Shown piece after piece: positions 38,052 to 51,553 of a stretch of 64,000 nucleotides of DNA (positions within the stretch are counted from its first letter, which is position 1; every line of letters starts with the position of its first letter). The DNA is from Macrotrachela quadricornifera. Taxonomy: Eukaryota > Rotifera > Eurotatoria > Philodinida > Philodinidae. A program made the translations under genes and the position numbers. Below the pieces are notes generated by a model. The model saw nothing but the letters and a program-made list of their open reading frames with translations, ran no database searches and was not told the origin of the DNA. The DNA is taken from contig JAJEKB010021207.1 of NCBI GenBank assembly GCA_022393335.1, positions 15,427-79,426 on the forward strand, read 5' to 3'.

Positions 38052-39868
38052 TTACAATCGTTGTGCATTTGCTAATACTTCAGGTTTAATAAAAATATTA
38101 GCTGGAAAATTTGGTGTTTGTCCTTGTATTTCACGTAATGCTTGTTCATCCCATTGAAATGATAATAGAGCAGCTGGTACAAGATTACATTGATTAAATG
38201 TTATAGATTGTTCATCTTGACTTGTATAAACTCGTCGATCAGCATTTGATATTAGTACAAATGGTAACCAATTATGTACAAGACAATATGAACGTAAATA
38301 ATCAAATAAAGATGAAAGAAAATCATTTGATTGAAATATAGCTTGTAGAATAATTCCATCTGGCATTCGTATACGTATAACTGTATATTTATATTGAATA
38401 TTTAAATCAGATTTTTCATCACGTTCACGCATTGCTTTTGTTCTTAACATTTCTTCTTTTTCAACACGATCTTTTTGTCGTTCTTTTTCACGTAATACTT
38501 CTCCAACAGTTGTTCGATAAAATAATGGATCTTTTGGTAAATTTTCTAAAGGTGGTATTGCTGAACGTTCTTTAGTTGGTTGAAAAATTTTTAAATTTCT
38601 ATCAAGTTCAATTTGTATTGGTTCACTATTTATAAGTGTATCACGTGCTGTTTGTAAAGCTTCAGTAGATTTTTCTTGATATACTATTGATTCATTATCA
38701 TCAGATGTTACAAATCCACTTGCTTGAAGTACTTCTAAAGCATATTTTACTGGTGCAATTTTCTAGAAAAAGTTAAAACATAATAAATAAAGTTCAAAAT
38801 ATTAAACAAAACAAAAAACACTTACTTCTAAATAAACTTTATTTTGTAGTCGTATTCGACGATATTTTTCTTCATCAGGATTACTAATAATATTATCAAA
38901 ATATTTACAAATAATATCTTTACTAGCATTTAATTTTTCTTGATCTTTTTGATTACATGTTAAAAAAAGAAGTGTAGCAGCAACAACTGGTTCAGAATCA
39001 AGTTGTAATCGAAGTGTATCTTCAATTTGTTTTTGTAATTCATTATAAGGTAAACAAATATCATCACCAAATACATCTGGACATTTAAAAAGAAAATTTG
39101 TATGATCAACTACTGGAGAACTTTCTACACTGATCTATATTTTTAAATAATATTAAAAAAAAAAGAAGAAATTTATCAATAAAAATTCAATTAAATATAC
39201 TTGTTGATTGCCAAAATAATGTTCTTTTAAATCAAGTGCACGTTGAAATTGTTCGCCAAGTGCCTTTTCTTGTTCAAGTTCGCGTTGAGCTTGACGCCGA
39301 ACACTATCTGCTGTACGACTATCTATAATAAAATATTTTTTGTGTTAATTTTCCAAACTAATTTACTCTAATAAATTTAGAAAGTGTCAAACTTGAAACT
39401 TGAATTCAAGTATTGAACTATATCACATTCCATCTACACAGCCTATCACTAAAAAGTTACTTATTATACCTATAGGGTGCTACTTTCATTCGGAACATTC
39501 TCCCGTTCATGGGTAGTTCTCATACCCACACTGTGTTGGTTCTATCCAAAGTGTCTCTCAATACTTGAATTCAAGTTTGATATATATATATGAATCTTAC
39601 TTGAAGCTCCTGATTGTTGCCAAGACATTTGTTGTTGTAAACGTTGTTGTGCTGCTTCAGCAGCAGCTCGAGCTGCAGCTCCACCATCAGAACTTTGTCG
39701 TGTAGTTGTTTGTGGAGGTGGTTGTGATTGTGCATATCGAGCAGTAGCAGCAGCAGCAGTACCAGATGATGATGGCAATGATGGATCATTCAATCGGTGT
39801 CCTTCACCAGCTTTAGAAAACTTAACTTCACTTTTTATTTTCGAAAAGAATTTTTTAATATTAGACAT
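38052..39868 (-). CDS. UBXN6: UBX domain protein 6 (p97/VCP cofactor)
   Basis: Exons 39601-39868, 39201-39322, 38826-39134 and 38052-38762 total 470 codons (469 residues; human about 441). The start MSNIKKFFSKIKSEVKF is the VCP-interacting motif end of UBXN6. A low-complexity Ala/Gln/Ser linker follows. The PUB domain spans the middle (PYNELQKQIEDTLRLQL through EKYRRIRLQNKVYLEK, VKYALEVLQASGF), and the UBX domain is C-terminal (YTVIRIRMPDGIILQAIF, FNQCNLVPAALLSFQWDE). In animals this cofactor links p97/VCP to endolysosomal and mitochondrial sorting of ubiquitinated cargo. The frame is open further upstream, but the conserved VIM fixes the start; a TTTTAG acceptor-like site lies two bases before the ATG. 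The first intron carries an inverted-repeat element. Confidence 0.9.
39386..39581. mobile_element. Short inverted-repeat element in the UBXN6 intron
   Basis: ACTTGAATTCAAGTATTGA at 39398-39416 is inverted at 39559-39577, with TCAAACTTGAA continuing outward on both sides. The inner 14 bases (ACTTGAATTCAAGT) are themselves a perfect palindrome. The element is about 196 bp, without coding capacity, and fills most of the 278-bp first intron of UBXN6. Confidence 0.6.
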
Positions 39869-40225
39869 ATCTAAAAGAAGAAATAATATAATTTGTTTTT
39901 GAGACATTTTATTTGTTCGATCTTCCTCATCATTTTTTTTTATTGAGAAGAATGAATGCACATTCTAAAACAAACAAACCAAAAAAACTGTACGATAGAT
40001 AGGGATTCTAATATAAAGATTGATGACGCATACCATTCCAAAGAATACAATATCGTAATAAACTAGAAGAGAATAATATATCGTCGTTGATGTGGCTGAT
40101 TGATCATGTCACATTTATGTACAAAACAACATACATACAGACATAGACAAATAGACAAAACAAAAAATAGTTCATATACAAAAAAAGGAAGGATGATTTT
40201 TATTGAAAAAATTTTTTTTTTCTTC

Positions 40226-42821
<2,596 letters not shown>

Positions 42822-43155
42822 GAAAAAATTCAGTACATTATTTAATCAAGTTTTTTTGAAGAACCAACGGCGGTGGTACCGGTTGAATTTGTATTTACTA
42901 TATTCAATGAATTATACGATCGTGATCGACCGTGTAATTCAATATTTGAAACTAGAAAAAAAAAAAAAAAAAAAAAATTCAATTTTTTATATCGGAAGCA
43001 AATTCTCGAAATAATCATTTTCTAGATTACGTCAAAATGGTAACCGACTTTAATTTTTCGAGAATAACGACTCTACATAATTCATATATAAAATCATGCA
43101 GAAACACGATCTCGATCCTGAGAACCATCATTCTCAGACATACGGAACCATTGAA

Positions 43156-43312
43156 TTAAAATTTCTTACTTGTACTAGATAATTGTTGAATAATACTATT
43201 GCCGTAACGATACCAAGCAAAAATAATTGCTATAAAAGCTAAGAATAACCAAATAATTAAATAATAAGTAAGACGAAATTCAAAATCAAACTCTATTTTG
43301 ATAGATTTTAAT
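43156..43312 (-). CDS. Terminal exon of a small membrane protein (partial)
   Basis: A minus-strand exon bounded by a TTTCAG acceptor and a TAA stop (43156-43158) reads LKSIKIEFDFEFRLTYYLII, continues through a hydrophobic stretch (WLFLAFIAIIFAW) and ends YRYGNSIIQQLSSTSKKF. It is one membrane span with a short basic tail. The upstream exon with the start could not be placed: the acceptor phase needs two preceding bases, and no matching short exon was found before the LUC7-like gene ends at 43517. It may be a small integral membrane protein with a tiny first exon. Family unknown. Confidence 0.4.
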
Positions 43313-43320
43313 CTGAAATA

Positions 43321-43342
43321 AATATATATATATATATATATA
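43321..43342. repeat. TA dinucleotide run
   Basis: A simple (TA)n tract of about 20 bases just upstream of the acceptor of the membrane-protein exon, followed by A- and T-rich runs. It is prone to length variation and assembly error. Confidence 0.7.
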
Positions 43343-43516
43343 ATAAAGCAAAAAAAAATTTTTTTTTCTTTTCTTTGGATTGATTAAATTTCTATTTTGA
43401 AAAGACGTACATAATTGATAGATACAAAAACAAAAAAAAAAGAAGCCAAATAAACAAATGTTAAACATACATATACAGATGATACGGTTTATTTGTTATT
43501 TATTTATTTAATAAAC

Positions 43517-45711
43517 TTATTCCATCGGTATATTTAATTGTTCTTTATTATTGCCATCTTCATTCATACTTCGTTGAATATTTTCAAGAATGCGTGTTGT
43601 TTCTTCATCATCATCATTCTGATTATCAATATGATTAGTAGATACATGATCATTTGATTTATCTTTGTATCGAGAATCATTATTACCATTTGGTTTTGAA
43701 TTTGATGATGATTGTACAGGTGATTTTGCAGAATCATGTCGATGATGACGATGATGAGAATGTTTTGATGATGATGGTCGAGAATGAGATCGAGAACGAT
43801 GATGACGACGTGATGAACCCGAACTAAAAATAACAAAAATATTTAATATTTAAAAATAGACATAAGAAATGATTATGATTTACCGTGAACGAGAACGTTT
43901 ACTATGTCGTCGACTATTTGAACGTGAGCGATGATTACGTGAACGTTTTGATGAATGATGATCGGATCTAAAAAATAAAAAAAACTAATAATTAATATTG
44001 ATTTTTATTTTTGATTTTACCTTGATCTTGATCGTCGTCGATCATTATCTCTACTTGAACGTTTTTTTGATCGACTATGACTTTGATTATCATGTGATGT
44101 ACGATGATTATTTCGATCTCTATCATCATCTCTACGTTTATTTCTAGATGATGATGATGGTGATGGTGAACTAAAATAATGAATTTGTTTTATTTTTTTA
44201 TTTTAAATATTTCTTTTTTTTTTTAAATTTACTTTCGACGATTTTTTCTTTCGATTTCACGCTTTTCATTTAATTCATCAACACGTGTTTTTAAATCAGC
44301 TAATTTTTCACGTATTTGTATAAAACCCAAATGTAATTTTCCACCAAAATGATCAGCCAAACGACGATCATTATCATGTATACCTAAATAAGCTGAACAT
44401 ATTTCACATACACGTAATTTTTGTTGTTGATATGTTGATGCTGGCATTGTTGAACGAAATTCTTGTTCAGCTTCTAATTTAGATTTTCTTAATGCTTCAA
44501 CTTCGTCTAATAATTTCATAGATTCATCAACTAAACCTTGTGCACCTATTTCTTCAGCTTTAGCTAATTTTGTACCAATTTGTTCTCCAAGTTCATGAAT
44601 AGAATTCATCTTAAAAAAAAAAACCAAAATCAGTTTTTTTGATATAAAAATAAAACGAATTACTTTTCGTGCAGCTTCTTCTCCTAATTCTTCTTGTGTT
44701 TCATGAAGTTTTCGTTTTGCATGTTCAGTTTTTCGATCACAATCAGCAACAAATTTATTTAACACATCTAATGCCTATTAATTAAACATATATTTTTGGT
44801 TTTTTTTTTATTATTTATTAAATCTAATTAAAATACTTACATCCATTTCATAATATAAAGCTCGTGTAGCTGCTGCTCGTTCATAATCAGCACGTAAAGC
44901 ATATTCATGAACTTTTGTACATTCACCCATATCAACACGCTAAAAAAGAATAAATATAATTAAATAAATTTTTATTTAAATTACTTACTGTTCCAGATAG
45001 AATTTCATGTGGACAACAATTTAATAAAAATGGTCGACAAACACGACGATCTTCAAATGACATGCTTGATTTAGTTGAACCTGTAATATGTTATTAATAT
45101 AATATATGTATTAATTTAACATCTAAATATTCTATTTAAAACAAAAAACGCTCGAATACTTACCTAATCTCCTCGGATACGTACCCTCTCTGTTATGAAG
45201 AAAGTTTTATCGAATTAGTAGATAATACAAAAAATATATATAAAATCAATAAATATGAAGATATCTTATTAAGATATCAATTCAATCTTATAGATTATAT
45301 ATTTTACTCACACGAAGGAGCCATTTCTCGATTTATTATTCATATACTCACGATATTTATTTTGTAGTAGCTGCTGCTCGCAAAGCTTATGAAATCCAAC
45401 ATAAACATATTCATTATGACATTAGCTAAAAACATAGCGTTCAAAGATAGTTTATGTAACGGATTAAAAATGAGATTGTAGATATTCAATAATCACTTAA
45501 AAAAAAACTACACTTTCTTTAGCTTCAACAAATGAAGAAAAAAACAGAGGATTATCATAATTCTTATTAACCATAATAAAAAAAAATTATTTTGTTTTTA
45601 CAAAAATATTAATATTTTCTTTGTTTTGTTTTATTAAGTTTAATTAAACATACCATTATCTGTTCCCATTAATTGATCCAGCATAGCTCGAATTTGATCA
45701 CGAGCAGTCAT
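43517..45711 (-). CDS. LUC7L: LUC7-like U1 snRNP splicing factor
   Basis: Eight exons (45654-45711, 44989-45080, 44841-44939, 44664-44774, 44233-44609, 44021-44170, 43884-43967, 43517-43823) sum to 426 codons (425 residues). The start MTARDQIRAMLDQLMGTDNG is the family's N-terminal helix. The first zinc finger (CRPFLLNCCPHEILSGT, then ECTKVHEYALRADYE) and the second (RVCEICSAYLGIHDNDRR, LADHFGGKLHLGFIQIR) are complete. A coiled coil lies between them, and Arg/Ser- and His-rich repeats form the tail. LUC7 proteins stabilise U1 snRNA on 5' splice sites in the nucleus. The first intron (573 bp) is longer than the others. Confidence 0.93.
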
Positions 45712-46725
45712 TTTTCCTAATTGTTTTTTTTTGAAAAATAAATAGAATAATCTAAAATTAATAATCAAATGTCATCAATAAAGTAAAAGTTCATATAGCA
45801 GGTGGCGCTTTATTGATTTCTATACTCTTTTCCGCGCCAGATACAATTAGTTTTTATTGTTTCAAAATACCATCATTATGTTATTTTATCGGAACATATG
45901 GTAGAGGTTTGACAAACGATAGTTAACAATCTATTTTAAAACATTGTTTTATTAAATTGAAATAAGAATATCTGATAATTAAATATTATTATTATTATTA
46001 CAGAAAATAATTATCATCATAAATACGATAGATGGTGTTAGTTTACATGAGTGATTGCACAGATATGAAAAAAAAAATAACTAACTAGAAATTCTATATT
46101 AATAATAAAATTCTTTTACTACAATATTGCTATACGTAGTTTTGTAATATCATATTCTGTTTTCTGTTTATAATATCAATTAAAAAACAATATATCAACA
46201 AAATAATATACGTATTCGTTGATCTTATCATGTACTTGCTCGATGTTGACATGTTTTATTTATTTAATTCATAGCATTGTTTTATAAATTCTTTTAATAC
46301 ATATACCATTAACGTGATTCTATGCAGTATTCATCATTGTATAATTATATCATAAGAATTTATACTGAAAGTAACATGAAAAGACCGAATAGACTTTTTT
46401 TTAAATGAAAGTTTTTATATATCTCAATTCATTCATAATCATTTTTATGAATAAAAAACTTTGCTGAAGATATAGAAAAGCTATTCATTAAGTTTTAATC
46501 TGCATAATCAATATTACTTATTTATATGTTTCATCAATGAAAAAGATTGATATTAATAGCATATGTAGTAAATGTCTCTATCTATTATATACTAGAATTA
46601 GAAGCATTTAAACTTTTTTTTTTACAAGAATGCAGTTATCTTAATATTTCATAGACAATTTTAAATTGTAGTGCTGGTCAGAATTTTTGATATATGTAAA
46701 AATTATTTTTCATCATGTTATTATC
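45712..46725. other. Intergenic, nothing recognised
   Basis: Upstream of the LUC7-like gene. A CAATTAG acceptor-like site lies just before that gene's start codon (about 45717-45723). No gene or RNA was found in the rest. Confidence 0.5.
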
Positions 46726-47080
46726 AGAGATATGGCTCGCGAAACGATCATTGCAAGCAACAATTCGAAGCTGATTAACTGACAAAGGATAAAGTTACAG
46801 GTCAAATACTATTCTAAACTTGTTTCATCTTACTCTTAATGTTGAACAGATTTTTATGCTGAATTCTATATTTATTTTAGAATTCTTTGTTTATAGTAGC
46901 TGCAATACAGATTTAAAGGTTCAAAGTTCTTTGTAGTCCTGAGTCTAGCATAAAAATCTGTTCAATATTAAGAGTAAAATCAACCGAATTCAGAATAGTA
47001 TTTAACTTGTAATTGCGTCTTTCGTCAGTCGATTGACGTTGAATTGCTATTTGTAATCATAAGTGTGCTAGCTATATCTT
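46726..47080. mobile_element. Foldback element with about 140-base arms
   Basis: The left arm (46726-46863) and right arm (about 46947-47080) are imperfect inverted copies. Shared blocks include TCAAATACTATTCT/TTAAATACTATTCT, TTACTCTTAATGTTGAACAG (one mismatch in the other arm) and AGATTTTTATGCT. About 80 bases lie between the arms. There is no reading frame. It lies in the intergenic space between LUC7-like and REEP5. Confidence 0.7.
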
Positions 47081-48021
47081 TGGGAAAAATTTTATGAAAA
47101 AACTAGTTTAACTTCAGTGAAACTTTCACCTATATCAGAGATTTGTAATCAGCAGTGGAGCTCAAAACCATCTATAAAATGTCAAGATGACAATTCTCAT
47201 GTAGCATAAAAAGAAATTAAATGACTCAAATTCTTGCATATAACAAATAAAAAATATCCACGATATATTCTATTAATATCAGTCTATTCCATTGATGAAA
47301 TATGTATATAAGTACTGTTGATTATAGAGATCAAAACTTTATGAACACCCTTGCACAGTCTTTGAAATTACAAAAATCATGTATTTTCTAAGTATTTTGA
47401 TAATAAATAACTTATCTATACTATAAGCGAATTTGTAAGAATCAATATAACTACTATCACAATTATACTTAATATTTTCAAATTTAATAATTTTGATTTT
47501 TTATATTTCATAATAATTTGTTATCTAATTGAATAAAGATAAATTTTAGTTAGATTTTATTCGGTACGTATTTATTTATCAGATTTTATTGATTTCTTTT
47601 TTTCATTCATTTCTTCTATATTGTCTTTCTAAATTAATACTAATTAATATGTGATATAATATTTTACAATGAAATATTTAAAAAGTCATTGAAATAATTC
47701 TCTGATAAAATGACTTTTATTAAAACATACAAAGATCATTAATGATTTCGTTTTACAAGACAACAATAAGCCTAAACGAATATAATAAGACAAATATCAT
47801 AATAAAAAAAAAAGAAATTATAAAGAGCATATTTTACGAAACAAAATAAAATAAGAACAACATGGAATGAGAATAATTACCAATCATTTTCTTCTCTTTT
47901 TTCTTTCATTCTACTTAAAATGACCTATGTAAAATAAGAAATAATGCTCAAATAAGTATTTATAATTGTCAATCACCACCATCACCATATATCATATAGA
48001 AATAAAGTTTTAATAATCATT
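47081..48021. other. Intergenic, nothing recognised
   Basis: AT-rich sequence downstream of the foldback element and 3' of REEP5. No gene could be supported. Confidence 0.5.
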
Positions 48022-48741
48022 TTAATTATTACCATTATTCGAATATTTATTGATTTGTTCTTTAGCTAAGAAAATTAATAATGATTGTTTTTTTCTTTTT
48101 AATATTATTAAATATATCTTACCATTTCGAATATGTTCATCAATAGCAGGATGATATTTAAGTACGAAAGGACGTATTAAACGATGATATAATATATAAG
48201 AACCACCTTTCTCTCCTGGTGCCATTAACCACAAAAGAAAAACACATTTAGTAAGCCAATATAATGGTAATGAATGAAAAAAAGCATATCCAATATATTC
48301 CATAAATCCAAATGAAGCATAAACAATCCAATAGATTAACCATTCCGTATCATCATGTGTTACTGTAGATTCAACAGCTAAAACACTTTTAAAATAAAAA
48401 AAAGAATAAATAAATTTCATTTATTATTCAATTGAAATATAAATTAATTCTTACGAAGCATATGCTGGATAGATAAATCCAATAATATTACAGACAAAAT
48501 CTTTAGCCCAACCAAGAACTAAATAGATGGCAATAAAACCAAGTAAACCTAATTGAACGATAAATAAATATATGATAATATAAATAGTATATAATATAAT
48601 AATACCTAAAGCAATTCGTTCACGTTTAACATTAGTTTTTTGTTCAATAATACTCCAAAATGGAGTTAGTGGACCTTCATATAAATATCCTTTAAGTATT
48701 TCTTCTATTTTTTGAATATGATTTTGAACTGGTGATGACAT
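48022..48741 (-). CDS. REEP5: REEP5/6-type ER-shaping membrane protein
   Basis: Exons 48455-48741, 48123-48385 and 48022-48065 join in phase (198 codons, 197 residues). The TB2/DP1/HVA22 domain is clear: FVCNIIGFIYPAYAS joined to VLAVESTVTHDDTEWLIYWI, and further LPLYWLTKCVFLLWLMAP. Two hydrophobic hairpins (ALGIIILYTIYIIIYLFIV with LGLLGFIAIYLVLGW, then IVYASFGFMEYIGYAFF with the following span) match the wedge topology that curves ER tubules. Length fits human REEP5 (189). The last short exon gives a divergent hydrophilic tail (AKEQINKYSNNGNN). The assignment to REEP5 or REEP6 is not resolved. Confidence 0.9.
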
Positions 48742-49285
48742 TTAATCAGATCTTCACAGAAAAGATAGTACAGAAAAAAAAATGGAATGATAATAAAAAT
48801 AAAAAGAAAGAAAAACAAAAATAGAAAGTATTGGATGAATAAATGAGCCAATCCTACTAGTAAAAATATGTTAGTTATTTTTTTTGTATTCATTCATTTC
48901 TTTATCTATAAACTCAAACAAAGATTGATATATAAATAGATAGTCGCATTCTTCCTCATCATCATCACATTTTCTCTTATTACTTCTGAATAAATAATTC
49001 TTCATTAGAAAAGGTTTAGTATTCATTATTAATATATTCAATATGTTTAATTTATTTTTAAAAAAGAAAAGATTTTAATTATTAATGATAAAATTTAGAA
49101 AGAACGATCCCTATAGTCTTAATTTCTAACTGGTTATACTATTTTAACCAATACGTAAAAGACAAATCGAGAATAATATTAAATCATCGGTTCTCATTTC
49201 TTATGTTACGCTATTTTAATAGATGAGTAACATTAATAAGTAATCATTTTTAGATACAATTTTGAACATTTTATCTTGTTCAAAA
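48742..49285. promoter_or_regulatory. Shared upstream region of REEP5 and the EF-hand gene
   Basis: A 544-bp gap between two divergent start codons. It has no coding content and must contain both proximal promoters unless upstream exons exist. No specific element was recognised. Confidence 0.4.
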
Positions 49286-50490
49286 ATGAATCGTTTATTC
49301 TTAACTACAGCATGTTTTATTCTATTAATTCTTGGTTCGTTTGCTGATGTAGAATACGAAGAACACAGTCACGATCATCACCATCATCATCATGGACGTA
49401 CGTTTATTCATCTAACAAAAAAAAAATCTTTATACTAATAAAATTATTCTTTTTTTTTAGACGATCACCATGATCATGAATCACATAAAAAATTATTTGC
49501 TGGTATTTATTAAATTTTTAAAATAAAATTAAAAAAAAAGAATATTTTTAGGAGAAGATGTTGATGGAACTGAAGAAGATCAACGTGAAAAACTTCGTTT
49601 AATTGCAGATAAAATTGATATAAATCAAGATGGTAAAGTATCACGTGATGAAATGCGTACTTATATTGAACAACGTATCAAGTTTGTTTTCTTATTTTAT
49701 TTATAATTAAGAAAAAATATTATAACTTTTTTTTTGCTTTCTTATTTTCTAGAGATCAACATAATCGTGAAGCAAAAGATTTTATTTCTACACTTGATCC
49801 AAAAAAAACAAATAAAGTAACATTTAGTGCATTTCTTCGTGATAATTATGGAGATGTTGATGTAAATGAATTCGAAAAAAAAGATAAAACTGATTTAAAT
49901 TCACGTGAAATTCGACGAGTAAGAATTTTATTAAATTTACTTATTTTTTTTTTTATTTGATTTTTTTTAGCAATATTTAGTAGATAAACAAAAATGGAAA
50001 CATCTTGATAAAGATGATGATCAAACATTATCATATGATGAATTTCAAAAATTTCTTCGACCAGAAGATGATAATGAATTACGTAAAATTGAAATTGATA
50101 GTATTCTTAATGAATACGATGAAAATCATGATGGAAAAATTTCTAGTGAAGAATATTTAAAATTGACAGGTATATTTAATAAAATAAAAAGACAAGAATT
50201 TTATTTTACTTTTTTTTAAAGAAGCCGAAAGTGGTCAAGCAGATACTTTAGGTGAAGAACTTGATACAAATAATGATGGTTTTGCTGATTATGATGAAAT
50301 GGCTCGATATTACTTACCAACATTATCATTAACAATTGATGAAGAAACTGGACATTTATTAAAAGAATGTGATACTGATAAAGATGATTATTGTTCACCA
50401 GATGAAGTTGTTAATGCTTATTCATCATTTGCTGGTTCACAAATAACAGATTTTGGTGCTGATCTTGAAACGCCCAGAGAAGAGCTTTAA
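49286..50490 (+). CDS. CREC-type luminal EF-hand protein (reticulocalbin/calumenin-like)
   Basis: Six exons (49286-49397, 49461-49502, 49552-49681, 49753-49918, 49971-50169, 50222-50490) sum to 306 codons (305 residues). A signal peptide (LTTACFILLILGSFA) is followed by a His-rich stretch (HSHDHHHHHH). EF-hand loops are DINQDGKVSRDE, DKDDDQTLSYDE, DENHDGKISSEE, DTNNDGFADYDE and DTDKDDYCSPDE; one more hand (LDPKKTNKVTFSAF) is degenerate in its loop. The C terminus REEL resembles the ER retention tetrapeptide. CREC proteins are low-affinity calcium binders of the secretory pathway. The His-rich segment after the signal is unusual and could bind metal. An AATAAA lies at 50623-50628. It converges with the next gene. 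Confidence 0.88.
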
Positions 50491-50667
50491 AAAAGACAAC
50501 AAATTATTTATTTAATTACTCATCATTTCAGTTGCAATACATTAATACTCATAAAAAGAAACAAGCATAAGGAAATCAAATTTAACCAGTTTTTTTTATT
50601 TGTTATTAGATCTTTGCTGTTAAATAAAATTCCATAGTCGCATTTATTTTTTTTTTTTTGTTTTTAT

Positions 50668-51288
50668 TTAAATCGGTGTGAATTTTGTCATATCATTATA
50701 ATGACATATTCTTATATGATCAAGTGGAATATCAAAAGGAAATTTTGATGATTGAGGAATATTTTCAATTATTTGATCAAGTTTCATTTTAATATCATTA
50801 TTTTCTATATCTTTATATTGATAAGCTAATGTTAAATGCCAAGAAAGTGTATAATTATATAGAATATTTGCTTGTTGTAATTCATTAGATCGAACATTTT
50901 TAATAATATTTTCAAATCTATGATTATCATCATTTTTAAATTCAATTTCAATTAGAATAGCTTTTGAACGAGTTAATTCTTTAGCTGTACATATCGTTGT
51001 AGTATCGAGTTCCTTTAATTTACGTTGTTCTGCTTCTAAAAGAGTTTTATGTTCATTATGAACATTTTCTAATGGATTTATAGTAACATGATAACTTGTA
51101 ATTGGTAGAAATGAATAATAGTTTTTAAGTTCACTTGAGGAAAGATAATTAACAATATTAATTAATGGTTTTGGTAGAGGATGTATAGCATGTGAAACAA
51201 TAGTATAACCAGCAAATGGAAGATAATTACCTTGTGTATCAATCTTCCGTCGATAGAGTGGAATACCAGTATTTGTATTACCCATCAT
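50668..51288 (-). CDS. 2H phosphoesterase family protein (DUF1868-like)
   Basis: A single-exon frame of 206 residues. Two HxT motifs define the 2H fold: YHVTINPL (His 67) and WHLTLAYQYK (His 151). The N-terminal block KIDTQGNYLPFAGYTIVSH matches, as I recall it, the start of DUF1868-type 2H proteins. 2H enzymes act on 2',3'-cyclic phosphates or 2'-5' linked RNA or nucleotides through the two histidines; the substrate here is unknown. There is no signal peptide. The start at 51288 may be preceded by a variant (MM), so the second Met is equally possible. It is divergent from LSM4, 265 bases away. Confidence 0.75.
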   Translation of the reverse strand: MMGNTNTGIPLYRRKIDTQGNYLPFAGYTIVSHAIHPLPKPLINIVNYLSSSELKNYYSFLPITSYHVTINPLENVHNEHKTLLEAEQRKLKELDTTTICTAKELTRSKAILIEIEFKNDDNHRFENIIKNVRSNELQQANILYNYTLSWHLTLAYQYKDIENNDIKMKLDQIIENIPQSSKFPFDIPLDHIRICHYNDMTKFTPI

Positions 51289-51553
51289 ATATCTGAAAAT
51301 ATAAAATTATTTTAGAATTAAAGATATAATATTTATGATTGTAGATATTTAAAGTTAGGATAGAAGAAAAAAATATGTTTTTTTAAATATATTGCACAAT
51401 TATTGCATTATGATTACGTAAGACAGTTATTTATCAAAAAATTTTTCAATGATTGTAGATATAATTCACTTTTATATATTGATATAAAGTGAACAGCAAA
51501 GTGATTCTGTATTATATTAATAAAATATAATTATATTTTCCTATTCATTTTAG

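Noticed and set aside
43564..43836. Minus-strand hydrophobic His-rich frame
   Set aside because: It is the out-of-frame shadow of the LUC7-like last exon.
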